Shown here: positions 1 through 8,980 of the stretch, one piece after another | Numbering within the stretch: the stretch's first letter is position 1 | Layout of the letters: each line of letters begins with the position of its first letter | NCBI GenBank assembly: GCA_963821705.1 | Contig: CAWGEV010000008.1 | Span: forward strand, 248,001 to 312,000 | DNA from: DASUPK01 sp963821705 | GTDB taxonomy: Bacteria; Actinomycetota; Thermoleophilia; Solirubrobacterales; 70-9 | DNA length: 64,000 bases | Direction: 5' to 3' | Position numbers and translations under genes: made by a program | The notes under the pieces: model-generated | What the model was told of the DNA's origin: nothing | Database searches by the model: none | The model's input: the letters and a program-made list of their open reading frames with translations, nothing else

Positions 1-72
1 CGCTTCTTCGACGCGCCGGACGACACGCCCGAGTCGATCCGGGCGTTCGACCTGCGCAACGCGCTTTCCTGA
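1..72 (+). CDS. 3' end of an unidentified upstream gene (partial)
   Basis: The window opens inside a reading frame that gives 23 residues ending in FDLRNALS and a TGA stop. Too little is present to name the family. It runs in the same direction as the transglycosylase gene that begins only a few bases later, so the two may be co-transcribed. Confidence 0.5.
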   Translation, partial: RFFDAPDDTPESIRAFDLRNALS

Positions 73-79
73 GCCCGCC

Positions 80-870
80 ATGGTGGGCCGACCGCGCCAG
101 GGCCGTGATCTGCGTGCTCTCGCGGCTGGCTCGCGCTGGCGCTCGCCGGCTGCGGCGGAGCCTCCGGCGTCGCGTCCTCACCGCAGACGCGTCGCCGACC
201 AGCTGAGCCAGACCGACGACGCCCTGCGCAGCGGCGATCGACGACTGGCGGGCCGGGGGAGACCCGCCCTCGAGCGCGCCGCCCCAGGACGGTCCTCGAT
301 CAGGCGGCGGCCGTCCAGGCCGGACGCGCGCTATCTCGCCGAGCACTCGAACCTGACCGCTCAGGTCCTGCCACTGCTGCCCGGCCCGCTCGCCGGCCAG
401 GTGCGCCGCCTGACCAGGGCGGAGCGCGACCTGCTGCGGCTCTCGCACGGCGCGCGCCAGCGCAACCTCAGGGTCGGCGCGCCCGCCGCCGCTCTCCGAC
501 CTCGTCTCCTTCTACCGGGAGGCGCAGGCCGCTACGGGGTCGGCTGGAACTACCTGGCCGCGATCCACCTGGTCGAGACCAAGTTCGGCCGGGTGAAGAG
601 CGACAGCGTCGCCGGCGCGCAGGGCCCGATGCAGTTCATCCCCTCGACCTGGCGGATCTACGGCAACGGCGGGGACATCCACGACCCGCACGACGCGATC
701 CTCGCCGCGGCCAGGCTGCTCCGCGCCAACGGCGCGCCGCAGAGCTACGCCGCGTGCCCTGCGCGCCTACAACGACTCCGGCCTCTACGTCGACGCCGTG
801 ACGCAGCTACGCGCGCGAGATCGCCGCCAACCCGTACGGGCTCTACTACCTCTACTCCTGGCTGCCTTAG
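80..870 (+). CDS. Lipoprotein-type lytic transglycosylase (SLT/lysozyme-like), frameshifted
   Basis: This is probably a peptidoglycan-cleaving lytic transglycosylase attached to the outer face of the membrane. Joining frames gives an N-terminal lipobox (LALAGCGG, Cys codon at 151-153), a helical middle segment, then a lysozyme-like domain. That domain holds the catalytic-type motif AIHLVETKFG followed by AGAQGPMQFIPSTW, the usual ES/ET...GxMQF signature of soluble transglycosylases. The true C-terminus reads ALRAYNDSGLYVDAV...GLYYLYSWLP and stops at 868-870. At least three one-base shifts (around 150, 230-300 and 755-800) break the gene in this assembly. The start is uncertain; ATG at 80 or a GTG near 110 would both lead into the signal peptide. 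Confidence 0.75.
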
Positions 871-884
871 GTTCGACCCGAGGG

Positions 885-1268
885 TCACTCGGGCTGAAAG
901 AGCGCGATCGTGTTGCCGTCCGGGTCCTTGAACCAGGCCGACTTTCCGATTCCCGCGGTCGTCGCGATGTGGCCGACGGTCTTGATGTAGTCGGTGTCGT
1001 AGTCCTCGAAGTCGACGCCGCGCCCCTCGAGCTCGGCGACGTCGGCCTCGACGTCCTTCGACCAGAAGCGCGCCTGGGTGTGATCGGCGTTGACGTCGCC
1101 GGGGCGGAAGTAGACGAGCAGCGTGGTGCCGTTCGCCGCACTCGAACAGCAGGTGGTTCTTGATCGTGCCTGGCGAGAGCTTCAGGCCGACCTTGTTCTC
1201 GTAGAAGTCCTGCAGGCATCGAGGTCCGACGAGATCAGCACGGCTGAGATCGGGTTGTCGCTGACCAT
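885..1268 (-). CDS. VOC (glyoxalase/bleomycin-resistance fold) family protein, frameshifted
   Basis: A small VOC-superfamily protein of about 128 residues. The start reads MVSDNPISAVLISSDLDAC, the usual first strand and helix of the fold, behind a GAGAGGAG ribosome site. After a frameshift near 1130-1140 the end reads KVGLVQ/AWFKDPDGNTIALFQ-like, and this PDGN motif is the family's closing metal-binding strand. Substrate and reaction cannot be told from sequence. It is convergent with the transglycosylase, with only 14 bp between the two stops. Confidence 0.65.
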
Positions 1269-1330
1269 CTCCACTCCTCTCGGTCGATTGGCGGTCAGCG
1301 GCAGATCCTCCACCATCGACCTAAGAATCG

Positions 1331-2190
1331 CTACGGCTTCCGGTTCGCCTCACGGTGCAGCCGCCTGACGATCTGGATGTCCTTCGCACGACCGCCTTGC
1401 CGTCGAGGCCCGGCCCCTCGAGAGACGGCGGGAAGCCCCTGGAGGCGCGGCTCGCCGAGGAAGGCGCGCATGCCCTTTCGGCCGATCTCGCCGTTGGGGA
1501 TCGGGGCGTGCCGGTCGCGGTTCGAGCCGCGGCGATCGCGCGAGTCGTTCACGTGCAGGAGCTTGAGCTGCTTCAGGCCGATCTTGGCGTCGATCTCGTC
1601 GACCAGGTCCTTCATCCCCTCGGGCGTGCGGACGTCATAGCCGGTGGCGTGCAGGTGGCAGGAGTCGATGCAGAGGCCGAGGCGCTTCGGGCCCGCCGGT
1701 CTTCTCGATCAGCTCCGCGGTCTCGTCGAAGTCGCGGCCGAGGAGCTGGGGCGAGCCCGCGGTGTTCTCGTAGAGGATCGGGCAGCGGTCCGTCTCGGCC
1801 AGCGCCTCCTTGATCAGCTTCACGGCCCGCTTGCGGGCATTGGTGCGCGTGTCGTCCTTGAGCGCCCCGGGTGGATGACGACCCCCATGGCCCCGATCCC
1901 GTCGCCGACCCGCAGCGCGTGCGTCAGCGAGTCGAGCGACTTCTTGCGCATCTCCCGGTCGTTCGTCGCCGGGTTGATCAGGTAGATCGCGTGGATCGCG
2001 ACGACCTCGACCTTGGAGGCGTCCATCGCCTCCCGGAAGGCCGGCGAAGTCGTCGTCGGAGTAGCGGGTCGGGCGCCACATCCGCGGGCTCTGGTTGAAG
2101 ATCTGGATCGCCTCGCAGCGCAGATCCTCGGCCCGCTCGATGGCCCTGGAGCAGCCCACCCCCTGTGGAAACATGGGCGCCGATCAGCAC
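1331..2190 (-). CDS. nfo: Endonuclease IV (AP endonuclease), frameshifted
   Basis: Endonuclease IV cuts DNA at abasic sites in base-excision repair and is a three-zinc TIM-barrel enzyme. The restored protein begins LIGAHVSTGGGL, continues with EAIQIFNQSPRMWRPTRYSDDDF, VVAIHAIYLINPATNDREM and MGVVIHPGALKDDTR, and has LCIDSCHLHATGYDV and LKLLHVNDSRDRRGSNRDRH near the end. These strands carry the expected His, Asp and Glu zinc ligands. Five or so one-base shifts interrupt it. I chose the GTG at 2190 because it puts the IGAHVST strand at the N-terminus as in the family. The gene is head-to-head with gltX, with one base between the two start codons. Confidence 0.85.
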
Positions 2191-2191
2191 G

Positions 2192-3593
2192 ATGAGCTCC
2201 GATCCGTCAAATCCCGTTCGAGTCCGCTTCGCCCCGTCGCCGACGGGCGCCCTCCACATCGGTGGAGCGAGGACGGCACTGTACAACTGGCTCTACGCGC
2301 GCGGCCGGGGCGGCGAGCTGGTTCTGCGGATCGAGGACACCGACCGCGAGCGCTCGACGCCCGAGAACGTCGAGCAGATCCTCGACGCGCTCGCGCTGGC
2401 TCGAGCTCGACTGGGACGAGGGGCCGATCAGCCAGGCGCGAGCGGGCAGATCGCCACCGGGAGGCGCTGGAGAAGCTGCTGCGAGGCGGGCGTGGCGTAC
2501 CGCGACTCGGCGACCGCCGAGGACGTCGCGGCCTGGAAGAAGGAGCACGGCAACCGCGGCTACCGGGGTACGTCCGACCGACGATGCGGAGGCGCTGCGG
2601 TTCGCCTCAAGGTCCCGGACGAGGGGCGACACAGTGGTCGCGGACGAGATCCGCGGCGAGGTGCGCTTTCCGCAACGCGGCCTCCGACGACTTCGTGATC
2701 GCCAGGGGCGACGGATCGGTCCTCTACAACTTCGCGGTCGCGGTCGACGACGCGGACATGGGGATCACCCACGTGATCCGGGGCGACGACCACCTCTCGA
2801 ACACGCCGAAGCAGCTGCTGGTGATGGAGGCGCTGGGCGAGACGCCGCCGCGCTACGCGCACCTGCCGCTGCTCCACGGCCCCGACGGGAAGAAGCTCTC
2901 CAAGCGCCACGGCGCGGCCAGCGTGCAGGAGCTGCGCGACGCCGGCTACCTGCCGGCGGCGGTTCGCAACTACCTCGCGCTGCTCGGCTGGGGCACCCAG
3001 GACGACACGACGATCATGAGCACCGACGAGCTGATCGAGCGCTTCGACGTCGCCGACGTCGGCCGCGCCAGCGCGATCTTCGACGAGCAGAAGCTGCGCT
3101 GGCTGAACGGCCGCTTCATGCGCGAGATGGACCTCGACGCCTACACGGAGGTCGGTCGCCCGCCACCTCGGCCGCGAGCCCGACGAGCGGCTGCGGGCGG
3201 CCTGCGAGATCGCCCAGGAGAAGGCGCAGACGCTGGACGAGGTCTGGCCGCTGATCGGCTTCCTCTTCGAGGAGCCCGAGACCGACGAGAAGGCCTGGCG
3301 GAAGGTGATGAAGGACGGCGCCGCTGCCGCTGCTCAGCGACGCGCTCGAGGCGCTGCGCGGCGCCGAGCCGTTCGAGCCGGCGGAGCTCGAGGCGTCGCT
3401 GGGGCGGATCCTCGCCGAGCACGACGTGAAGCCCGGCAAGCTCTATCAGCCGATCCGGGTCGCGATCACGGGCACCTCGGTCTCGCCGGGGATCTTCGAG
3501 TCGCTGGCGGTGCTCGGCAGGGAGCGCTCGCTGGAGCGCATCGAGCGGGCCGTCCAGCGGCTTTCCACGGATCGGCGAAGACCGAACTTCTAG
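2192..3593 (+). CDS. gltX: Glutamyl-tRNA synthetase, frameshifted
   Basis: It charges tRNA(Glu) with glutamate and probably also mischarges tRNA(Gln), because gatCAB lies downstream in this window. The HIGH-type motif (FAPSPTGALHIGGARTA) is at the N-terminus and the KMSKS-type loop reads GKKLSKRHG near residue 235. RGDDHLSNTPKQ and YLPAAVRNYLALLGW are also typical of class Ib GluRS. The C-terminal anticodon-binding part ends RVAITGTSVSPGIFESL. At least five one-base shifts occur (about 2400, 2445, 2570, 2675, 3155 and 3310). The start is the ATG that begins SSDPSNPVRVRF; an upstream ATG at 2165 would run far into nfo. Confidence 0.9.
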
Positions 3594-3603
3594 GTAGATC
3601 AAC

Positions 3604-3633
3604 GCACGGGCTAAATAATCGGCAGGCCCGTGC
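3604..3633. promoter_or_regulatory. Inverted repeat between gltX and the HDOD-LuxR gene
   Basis: GCACGGGC and GCCCGTGC are perfect 8-bp arms (3604-3611 and 3626-3633) separated by 14 AT-richer bases. It lies 10 bp after the gltX stop and 13 bp before the next ATG. It may be an operator or a weak terminator; there is no T-tract. Confidence 0.4.
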
Positions 3634-3646
3634 CGATGAGATAGCC

Positions 3647-4707
3647 ATGGCGACAGCAGCCGCGTCCAGCTCGCGGAACGCACAGAACGGCGCCCGCGGC
3701 GCAGGGCCGTGGACGCGTGCTGGCCGCCGCCTTCGACGAGGCCGAGCGCCAGCCCGCGCTGCAGGAGGGACGCGAGCAGGCCCTCGAGCAGGTCAACCGG
3801 GGCGCTCCGCCGCACGAGGTCGCGGCGGTCGTCGAGGCCGACGTCGGCCTCACCTGCGCGATCGTCCGCGCCGCCGGCCAGATCCAGGGCGCCGGGCGCA
3901 TTCGCAGCGTCACCGACGGCGTCGAGCGGCTCGGCCCCGGCGCGGTCGAGGCGATCCTCCGCTCCGCGCCCTCCTACGACATCTTCAACGGCGACGGCCG
4001 CCTGGCCCTCGCGCCCGACCGCTTCCGGCTGCACGCCCTGGCGGTCCAGCGGGCCGCCGACCGGATCGCCGAGATGAGCGGGATCGGCGACCGCGACGAG
4101 CTGGCCCTGGCCGCGATCCTCCACGACATCGGCCGCCCGGTCCTGGCGCGGCTGCACCCCGGCTACGCCGAGCGCTTCGACCGCCGCGGCGCCACGCCCG
4201 ACGACCGCATCGCCGAGGAGCGCCGCGAGCTGGGCATCGACCACGCCCTCGTCGGCGGGGTCCTCACCCGCCGCTGGGGCGTCCACGCCCGCGTCGCCGA
4301 GGCGATCGAGCGCCACCACACCCGTCAGGCCGAGGGCATGGCCGCCGTGATCCGCGTGGCGGACATGGTCGCCGCCCACATCGAGGACTGCCCGGTCAGC
4401 ACCCAGGACCTGGTCGAGGCCGCCGAGAGCTGCGGCATGGACGAGCAGGCGGTGCGCCATGGTCCTCTACGAGCTTCCCCAGGGCAAGGGGTCACGTCGC
4501 CGGGCCACCGGCCCGTGTCCGCTCTCCTCGCGAGAGCTGGACGTCCTCCGGCGTCTCGCCGAGGGCAAGGTCTACAAGCAGATCGCCGTCGAGCTCGATC
4601 TCTCGGCGAGCACCGTCCGCAGCCACCTGCACAACGTGTACGGCAAGCTCGGCGCCCTGGACCGCGCACAGGCGGTCCTCATGGCGACCGAGCAAGGCTG
4701 GATCTAG
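3647..4707 (+). CDS. HDOD/HD domain protein with C-terminal LuxR-type DNA-binding domain
   Basis: A predicted signalling regulator. After a Ser/Ala-rich N-terminus it has an HDOD-like helical domain (VEADVGLTCAIVRAAG ... SVTDGVERLGPGAVEAIL). An HD core follows (LAAILHDIGRPVLARLHPGY, then a VGGVLTRRWGVHARVAEAIERHH helix pair). The end is a LuxR/GerE helix-turn-helix (LSSRELDVLRRLAEGKVYKQIAVELDLSAS-type, with TVRSHLHNVYGKL). Two one-base shifts are needed, near 3705 and 4455. HDOD proteins usually lack nucleotide hydrolysis; this one keeps the HD pair, so activity is open. The HDOD plus LuxR arrangement suggests direct transcription control. Target unknown. Confidence 0.75.
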
Positions 4708-5105
4708 AGGCTTCGCCTCTTGCGTCGGTCCGCCCCCAGCCGGTGGGGGCGGACCGACGCATGTCGATCAGCAGGGCGGCGATCGCCATCCCGATCGCGT
4801 CGATCGCCGACGTCCCTCGGCGTGCCCTCGCGGCCACGGACGAAGGTCTGGTGGAACTCGTCGGTGCAGGCGTAGGCGAGCGAGATCCCGACCGCCCAGA
4901 GCAGCGGCGCCTGGCGACGCCCCGCAGCGCCCACCACCAGGCGCCGGTGAGCAGCGCGTAGCCCGGTGACGTGGCCGAGCTTGCGGAAGACGATCACCCA
5001 CCAGGCGTGATGGGCGGCCGCCGGCTGCGCGGAGAACCAGAAGATCACGCCCATCAGGGCGAGGGGCGCCAGGATCCGGAGCAGCGTGCGGTTGCGTCGA
5101 TTCAT
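4679..5105 (-). CDS. VanZ-like membrane protein, frameshifted
   Basis: A small integral membrane protein of the VanZ family. The N-terminus has a hydrophobic helix (LAPLALMGVIFWFSAQ), then the family's HVTGYALL-type second helix after a shift near 4960. Next come LLWAVGISLAYACTDEFHQTFVRGREGTPRDV, whose DEFHQ and RxGxxxDV residues are VanZ hallmarks, and a last helix. Because of the shifts the stop is uncertain: the frame that keeps IAALLID runs through the terminator hairpin to 4679. Function is unknown outside glycopeptide resistance; no van genes are nearby. Confidence 0.65.
4722..4760. terminator. Strong bidirectional hairpin between convergent genes
   Basis: A perfect 16-bp stem (GCGTCGGTCCGCCCCC paired with its complement at 4745-4760) closes a 7-base loop. 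A smaller hairpin AGAGGC-TTC-GCCTCT (4706-4720) overlaps the LuxR-gene stop codon. The pair lies between converging genes, which fits a shared terminator, though no T-run follows on either strand. Confidence 0.7.
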
Positions 5106-5138
5106 CACGACGCCGCCCGGCCCGGTAAAAGGGATGGC

Positions 5139-5538
5139 GTGATCTCGGTCACCTCGAAGTCACGTTACGCGGTGGTCGCGCTGGCGGAGCTGGCGCGCGC
5201 CGGCGACAGCCCGATGCCGATCGGCCAGGTCGCCGAGCGCCGCGGCATCCCGGTGCAGTTCCTCGAGCAGCTCTTCTCGACGCTGCGCCGCGCCGGGATC
5301 CTGGTCAGCCACCGCGGCGCCAAGGGCGGCTACACGCTCGCCCGCCCGGCCGACCAGATCAACGTCCTCGAGGTCGTCCAGGCGCTCGACGGGGTCGTCG
5401 GCCAGGAGGGCAAGGAGGCCGGCGGCATCTGGGAGGAGGGGGTGGAGGCTCTGCGCGCCACCTTCCGCGACGACCACGATCGCCGACATCGCCCGCCGCG
5501 AGGCCGAGGAGTCCGGCGCCGGGATGTACCACATCTAG
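5139..5538 (+). CDS. Rrf2-family transcriptional regulator lacking the Fe-S cysteines
   Basis: An Rrf2-type winged-helix repressor of about 132 residues. It begins VISVTSKSRYAVVALAELA and has the recognition region IGQVAERRGIPVQFLEQLFSTLRRAGIL and wing HRGAKGGYTLARPA. The dimer helix region reads QALDGVVG...EALRATF and contains no cysteine, so it cannot bind an iron-sulfur cluster as IscR or NsrR do. That resembles CymR, the cysteine-metabolism repressor of the same family, but this is only an inference. A one-base shift near 5470 precedes the true end, ADIARREAEESGAGMYHI. The start is GTG. Confidence 0.8.
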
Positions 5539-5571
5539 ACCTGAGGCCGGTTTTCGGCTTGGCTATGCGGT

Positions 5572-5603
5572 GTGCGCCAGCGGTGCGCCAGTTCGTGCGC
5601 CAG
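5572..5603. repeat. Three tight copies of GTGCGCCAG
   Basis: The 9-mer GTGCGCCAG occurs at 5572-5580, 5583-5591 and 5595-5603, with 2- and 3-base gaps. It lies in the short intergenic stretch after the Rrf2 gene and before the exported-protein gene. Function unknown; it could be a binding array or a slippage product. Confidence 0.4.
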
Positions 5604-5620
5604 TCAGCGTCGAAGTAGCT

Positions 5621-5637
5621 GCTTCTCGTCCAAAGCA
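5621..5637 (+). repeat. Direct repeat copy 1 flanking the exported-protein gene
   Basis: GCTTCTCGTCCAAAGCA here matches GCTTCTCGTCCAAGGCA at 6600-6616 in 16 of 17 positions. The two copies bracket the gene at 5678-6535. Both also resemble the GCYGCTT...AAGC hairpins found further right. Confidence 0.5.
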
Positions 5638-5677
5638 CTACTCGGAAACCCGAGGGTTCTAGAGTTACGCCCGATCC

Positions 5678-6535
5678 TCAGCCCAGCTTCTTGACCAGCT
5701 TGACGGTGTCCGTCTGAGTGTTCGGGTCGCCGCTGACCTCACCAGTCGGGGTGTAGGTGACGCTGACCTGCAGCTTCACCTTGCCGGTCCGATTGAGCCT
5801 GCGCTTTGCCTTGCCCTTGGCACTGATCGGCAGCGTCACCACGCCGCCATTGACAGTCTCCTGGGTCGTCATGTCTTTGCTTGTCAATGAAAGCGTCCCC
5901 GGTCCGGGAAGGTTCAGCGTCAGCAACGCGGTTCCGTTGCTCTTCTTGTCCTTGACCTTGCCGAAGCTGAAGCTGTTCGAGGGCTTGTGGACAAGCAGCG
6001 CGGTGGCATTGACGCGACTGCCGTCGGTGCTGTCGGTCGTAAATGCTCCCGAGGCGCCGTCGGCAAGGCCCCCGTTCCGATAGAGGAATGACTCACCGGG
6101 GACGTAGTACAGGCACGCGTTCATAACCGAACCGGCGTTTGCGCTGTTCCCCCCGAGCACATCTCCCGGTTGAACCGCGATGTTCACCGGAAAGGTGTTG
6201 GTCATCAGGGGAACGAGAGGGCGCGGCCCGTCATGTGCCACGACCGCATACGTCGTGGGATTGCCGACCTTGCGAAAGACCTTCATCTCGAGCATCTGCC
6301 CGGCGCCTGCGACCGCGTTCGTGCTCCAGGACGTCATCAGGTTCTCGCCCTGGGGCACGACATAGGAGGCTCCACCGATCACCGTCGGCTGGACGTAATC
6401 AACCGAGTTGCCCGCGCATAGGATCGTCGGGGAAGCGCTGTCGTTAGCGAGCTGGCCGATCGTGACCGATGCCCGCGCGGAACCTGCACCCATCAGGCTC
6501 AGCAGTACGGCGAGCATGAAGACTGAGCGCTTCAT
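5678..6535 (-). CDS. Exported protein with a C-terminal NSFSFG beta module
   Basis: A 285-residue secreted protein of unknown function, intact in this assembly. Residues 1-22 form a clear signal peptide (KRSVFMLAVLLSLMGAGSARA). The body is Gly/Thr/Asn-rich and looks all-beta, and includes two cysteines (ILCAGN and NACLYY). From about residue 185 it has a module starting SNSFSFGKVK. This ends with LNRTGKVKLQVSVTYTPTG, then NTQTDTVKLVKK. The same module, same order, closes the kelch protein at 9184-10551. Such proteins are common in Solirubrobacterales genomes, to my knowledge without assigned function. It is flanked by 17-bp direct repeats. Confidence 0.7.
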   Translation of the reverse strand: MKRSVFMLAVLLSLMGAGSARASVTIGQLANDSASPTILCAGNSVDYVQPTVIGGASYVVPQGENLMTSWSTNAVAGAGQMLEMKVFRKVGNPTTYAVVAHDGPRPLVPLMTNTFPVNIAVQPGDVLGGNSANAGSVMNACLYYVPGESFLYRNGGLADGASGAFTTDSTDGSRVNATALLVHKPSNSFSFGKVKDKKSNGTALLTLNLPGPGTLSLTSKDMTTQETVNGGVVTLPISAKGKAKRRLNRTGKVKLQVSVTYTPTGEVSGDPNTQTDTVKLVKKLG

Positions 6536-6839
6536 GTGCTCACTTTCTCACGATTCCGCGGCCTGGGTCGGGTTTCCGTCACGGTCCCTTCCATGCGCCG
6601 CTTCTCGTCCAAGGCAGCACTTTCAGGTGATCCCTGCAGGGCCGCCTGGGCTCCTACTTTCCCGCGAAGGGAGGAGTGCTTTGGTGGTCCTCCAGCTGAT
6701 CGTGGGACGCGGCTGCTCCTGACCCGAACCATGGCGGGTGGTCATTTCGGAAGAAGCGCGGCGCAAACCAGGGCCAACACGTCGGCCCTGCCAGCAGTAG
6801 TGTGGAATCGAAGCCCAGGGGGCTCGACAAGGAGGCCTC
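6536..6839. other. 304-bp intergenic region between divergent genes
   Basis: It contains the second 17-bp direct repeat (6600-6616), an inverted repeat AGGGCC...GGCCCT near 6772-6791, and the ribosome site AAGGAGG just before the ATG at 6840. The two flanking genes are divergent, so both promoters must lie here. I see no gene in it. Confidence 0.5.
6600..6616 (+). repeat. Direct repeat copy 2 flanking the exported-protein gene
   Basis: GCTTCTCGTCCAAGGCA, one mismatch from the copy at 5621-5637. It lies about 65 bp upstream of the start of the exported-protein gene. Confidence 0.5.
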
Positions 6840-8138
6840 ATGGCCATGGCTGAGGAATCTGCCGCCCGGGCCGAGATGCTCGCGGACCTAGCCCAGTTTC
6901 CACTGATGGAGGCGTTGATCGGGCGCCGCTCGCGCCGATTTGCGCTCGGGGATGAGATCCCCGATGGGCCCCTCGCCTACACGTCGAAGCACGAGCCCGT
7001 GCCGCTGACCGAGCTGGAGCGCGCCTTGGTGCTCTCCTCGATGGGGGGCACGACCGGATGGCACTACGGAATCACCCGCCACGAGCACTACGCGCCGCAC
7101 ATCGCGAACTACCCGAGCGGGGCGGCCGGACGCACATTTCCATCTGCCGCCGGCTTCCACACCGCCGAGCTCTTCTTCACCGACGAATCGGGGACCTACT
7201 TCTTCCCCACGCGGGATGCTGGCGCCCTCGTCGACCCGTCGGTCGAAGAGATCACCCCGGAGCTGATGGTCGAGCGGCACCTCGCTCAGATCCGCAGGCT
7301 CTCGGACGAGCGCATCCACATACCCGCCAAGGAGCCCTACATGGAGGGCCACAACACCTGGTGCGCAAACGTGCCCGGTTCCCTGCTGGTGATCCCGGTG
7401 GCCGACATCGCCCAGATGGTCCTCAACATCCTCTGCTTCTTCGCGCAGAACGGCTACTGCGTCTACGACGACGTAAACGATGTCCAGATCCCGGGTATCG
7501 ACGAGTTCTCGGATCTCGTCGACGTCAAGGATCCCTTCCCGCTCACCTTCGCGGAGCAATACGCGCTCACCGAGGCGACCGCCGAGCTTGCGACCAGCTG
7601 CTACGCGGGCGTGCTCACCCTGCAGGCGATGGGCCTGGGGGGCTGGATGTTCGACGGCATCGACCGGTTCACGCTGCTGGGCGCCTCCGGCGACCCCGAG
7701 GTCCCCGGTCTCCGCTTCCGCTACGACGAGGACGAGCGCTGGTCCACGCCGAACCCAACCGGGCTCGAGGGCGTCTTCGAGGCCTTCTGCCCGCCCCACT
7801 ACAAGGACATGGCCGCGGCCGTGGAGGCGCTGGCCGAACGGAAGTTCGGATCGGGGGGCCCCCACAATGAGGAGACGCCGGGTGCTTGGAGCGAGAGTGC
7901 CGCGATTCGAGGGGCGGCAGAGCGCTTCTCGGATGAGTTCAAGGCCTGCGTCACCCTCCAGGCCCAGTACATCCTCGACACCTTTGGCAAGTTCCCGGGG
8001 ACTGTGCCGACCGTGTTCTCCCTCAACTACGTCCAGGCTCACCACCTGGACCTGGACTTCTACGACCGCTTCTTCAAGCCGGGGGCGTATCTGAGGACCC
8101 ACGCCGAGCACATGGACCGCTGGCACGGCAGCTCCTGA
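6840..8138 (+). CDS. Uncharacterised 432-residue protein, possibly nitroreductase-like
   Basis: An intact soluble protein with a good ribosome site (AAGGAGG, 5 bp before the ATG). I do not recognise the family with certainty. The start (LIGRRSRRFALGDEIPDGPLAY-type, then PLTELERALVLSSMGGTTG) resembles the FMN-binding entry of nitroreductase-fold enzymes, where RRSxRxF and a small-residue helix contact the flavin. The middle has SFPTRDAG-like loops, the segment LLVIPVADIAQMVLNILCFFAQNGYCVYDD, and VLTLQAMGLGGWMFDGID, again reminiscent of nitroreductase cores. No signal peptide or membrane anchor is clear. It stands alone between exported-protein genes, so context gives no substrate. Confidence 0.45.
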   Translation: MAMAEESAARAEMLADLAQFPLMEALIGRRSRRFALGDEIPDGPLAYTSKHEPVPLTELERALVLSSMGGTTGWHYGITRHEHYAPHIANYPSGAAGRTFPSAAGFHTAELFFTDESGTYFFPTRDAGALVDPSVEEITPELMVERHLAQIRRLSDERIHIPAKEPYMEGHNTWCANVPGSLLVIPVADIAQMVLNILCFFAQNGYCVYDDVNDVQIPGIDEFSDLVDVKDPFPLTFAEQYALTEATAELATSCYAGVLTLQAMGLGGWMFDGIDRFTLLGASGDPEVPGLRFRYDEDERWSTPNPTGLEGVFEAFCPPHYKDMAAAVEALAERKFGSGGPHNEETPGAWSESAAIRGAAERFSDEFKACVTLQAQYILDTFGKFPGTVPTVFSLNYVQAHHLDLDFYDRFFKPGAYLRTHAEHMDRWHGSS

Positions 8139-8184
8139 TCTCGCCGCTGCTTCGCGCGAGAAGCGGAAGCGCCAGCTGAAACCG

Positions 8185-8204
8185 CTGCTTTCTCCTTGAA
8201 GCAG
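8185..8204. repeat. Hairpin of the GCYGCTT family
   Basis: CTGCTT (8185-8190) and AAGCAG (8199-8204) form a 6-bp stem with an 8-base loop. It resembles the perfect hairpins at 8981 and 10598, and lies just after the stop of the gene ending at 8138, where a terminator would be expected. Confidence 0.4.
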
Positions 8205-8280
8205 ACCCAGCTGTCAAGGGGGCGATCTTCCTGCTCGGTGCGACCACGATTCCCGACGCGTCGGTCCCCAGCGGAGTGGG

Positions 8281-8453
8281 CACGCTCACTACGACGGGAC
8301 CTGACCCAAGCAGAGGTCAACCAGATGTACGACGACCAGACCTGCCCGACCAAGCAACCCGCCGCCGCTGCGCCCACGAAGAAGAGGTGCAAGAAGGCCA
8401 AGAAAAGGGCCGCCGCCGCAAAGAAGAAGCACTGCAAGAAGAAGAAGCACTAG
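8281..8453 (+). pseudogene. 3' remnant of a LamG-type exported protein with a Lys-rich tail
   Basis: Only the end of a gene is visible. DLTQAEVNQMYDD is the typical last helix-strand of a LamG/concanavalin-like domain (consensus RxLTxxEIxxLY). It is followed by CPTKQPAAAAP and a tail of KKRCKKAKK, KKKHCKKKKH type, as in many Thermoleophilia surface proteins. The upstream 140 bases do not continue the domain in any frame. I read this as a degraded or deleted gene rather than a functional 85-residue protein starting at 8196. An ORF without a family match is the alternative. Confidence 0.5.
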
Positions 8454-8545
8454 CGCGCCGACGGCGAACATCACCGGAACGGGGTTAAGCGAGTGCGCAG
8501 CTTCTGACTACTCCGACAGCCCGGCGGCTTCGCGCCGCGGTTGTC

Positions 8546-8917
8546 CTAGTCCTCCTCCGTCCAGTCCCGCCGACCTGAGTCCTTGCCGCTTACCCGGTCC
8601 AGGATGTGCGTCCATCGGCTTGGCTTGACGCCCGGCTCACGCAGGCGCAAGGCCGGGGCCACGCCGCTCGGCTCAGGGAGCGCGGCAGCCGCCGCGGCAT
8701 CGATGCGGAGGTCAACCCCGTGCTCATGCAGCAAGTTGACCTGGTCGGCAGCCACGAAGCGCCGGCCTCCGTCGGCCCGCATCACGATTCCGTGGAAGAT
8801 GTCCTCCTCGGGAGCGGCGATGACGTGGTCCACCGTTCCCACCTGCTCGCCATCCGAGCTGTAGACAGGCACACCCCGATCCAGCACCTCGTAAGCGATC
8901 GGCAGGCCTTCATCCAT
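8546..8917 (-). CDS. PRC-barrel domain protein
   Basis: About 123 residues beginning MDEGLPIAYEVLDRGVPVYSSDGEQVG. The PRC-barrel core is clear (GVPVYSSDGEQVGTVDHVI, then DIFHGIVMRADGGRRFVAADQV). These small beta-barrels occur in RimM and in photosynthetic and stress proteins as binding modules. A C-terminal LREPGVKPSRWTHILDR stretch ends in an acidic tail. The frame is open upstream to 9079, but that part crosses the hairpin at 8981, so I start at the ATG at 8917. Function is unknown. Confidence 0.7.
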   Translation of the reverse strand: MDEGLPIAYEVLDRGVPVYSSDGEQVGTVDHVIAAPEEDIFHGIVMRADGGRRFVAADQVNLLHEHGVDLRIDAAAAAALPEPSGVAPALRLREPGVKPSRWTHILDRVSGKDSGRRDWTEED

Positions 8918-8980
8918 CCAGCGAACAGTACCTTCGCCAGCCCGCGAGGAGCCTGTAGTGAAACCTGGCAACGCCAAACT

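Noticed and set aside
5572..5603. Triple GTGCGCCAG as an attachment site of an integrated element
   Set aside because: There is no integrase, tRNA gene or matching distant copy in the window.
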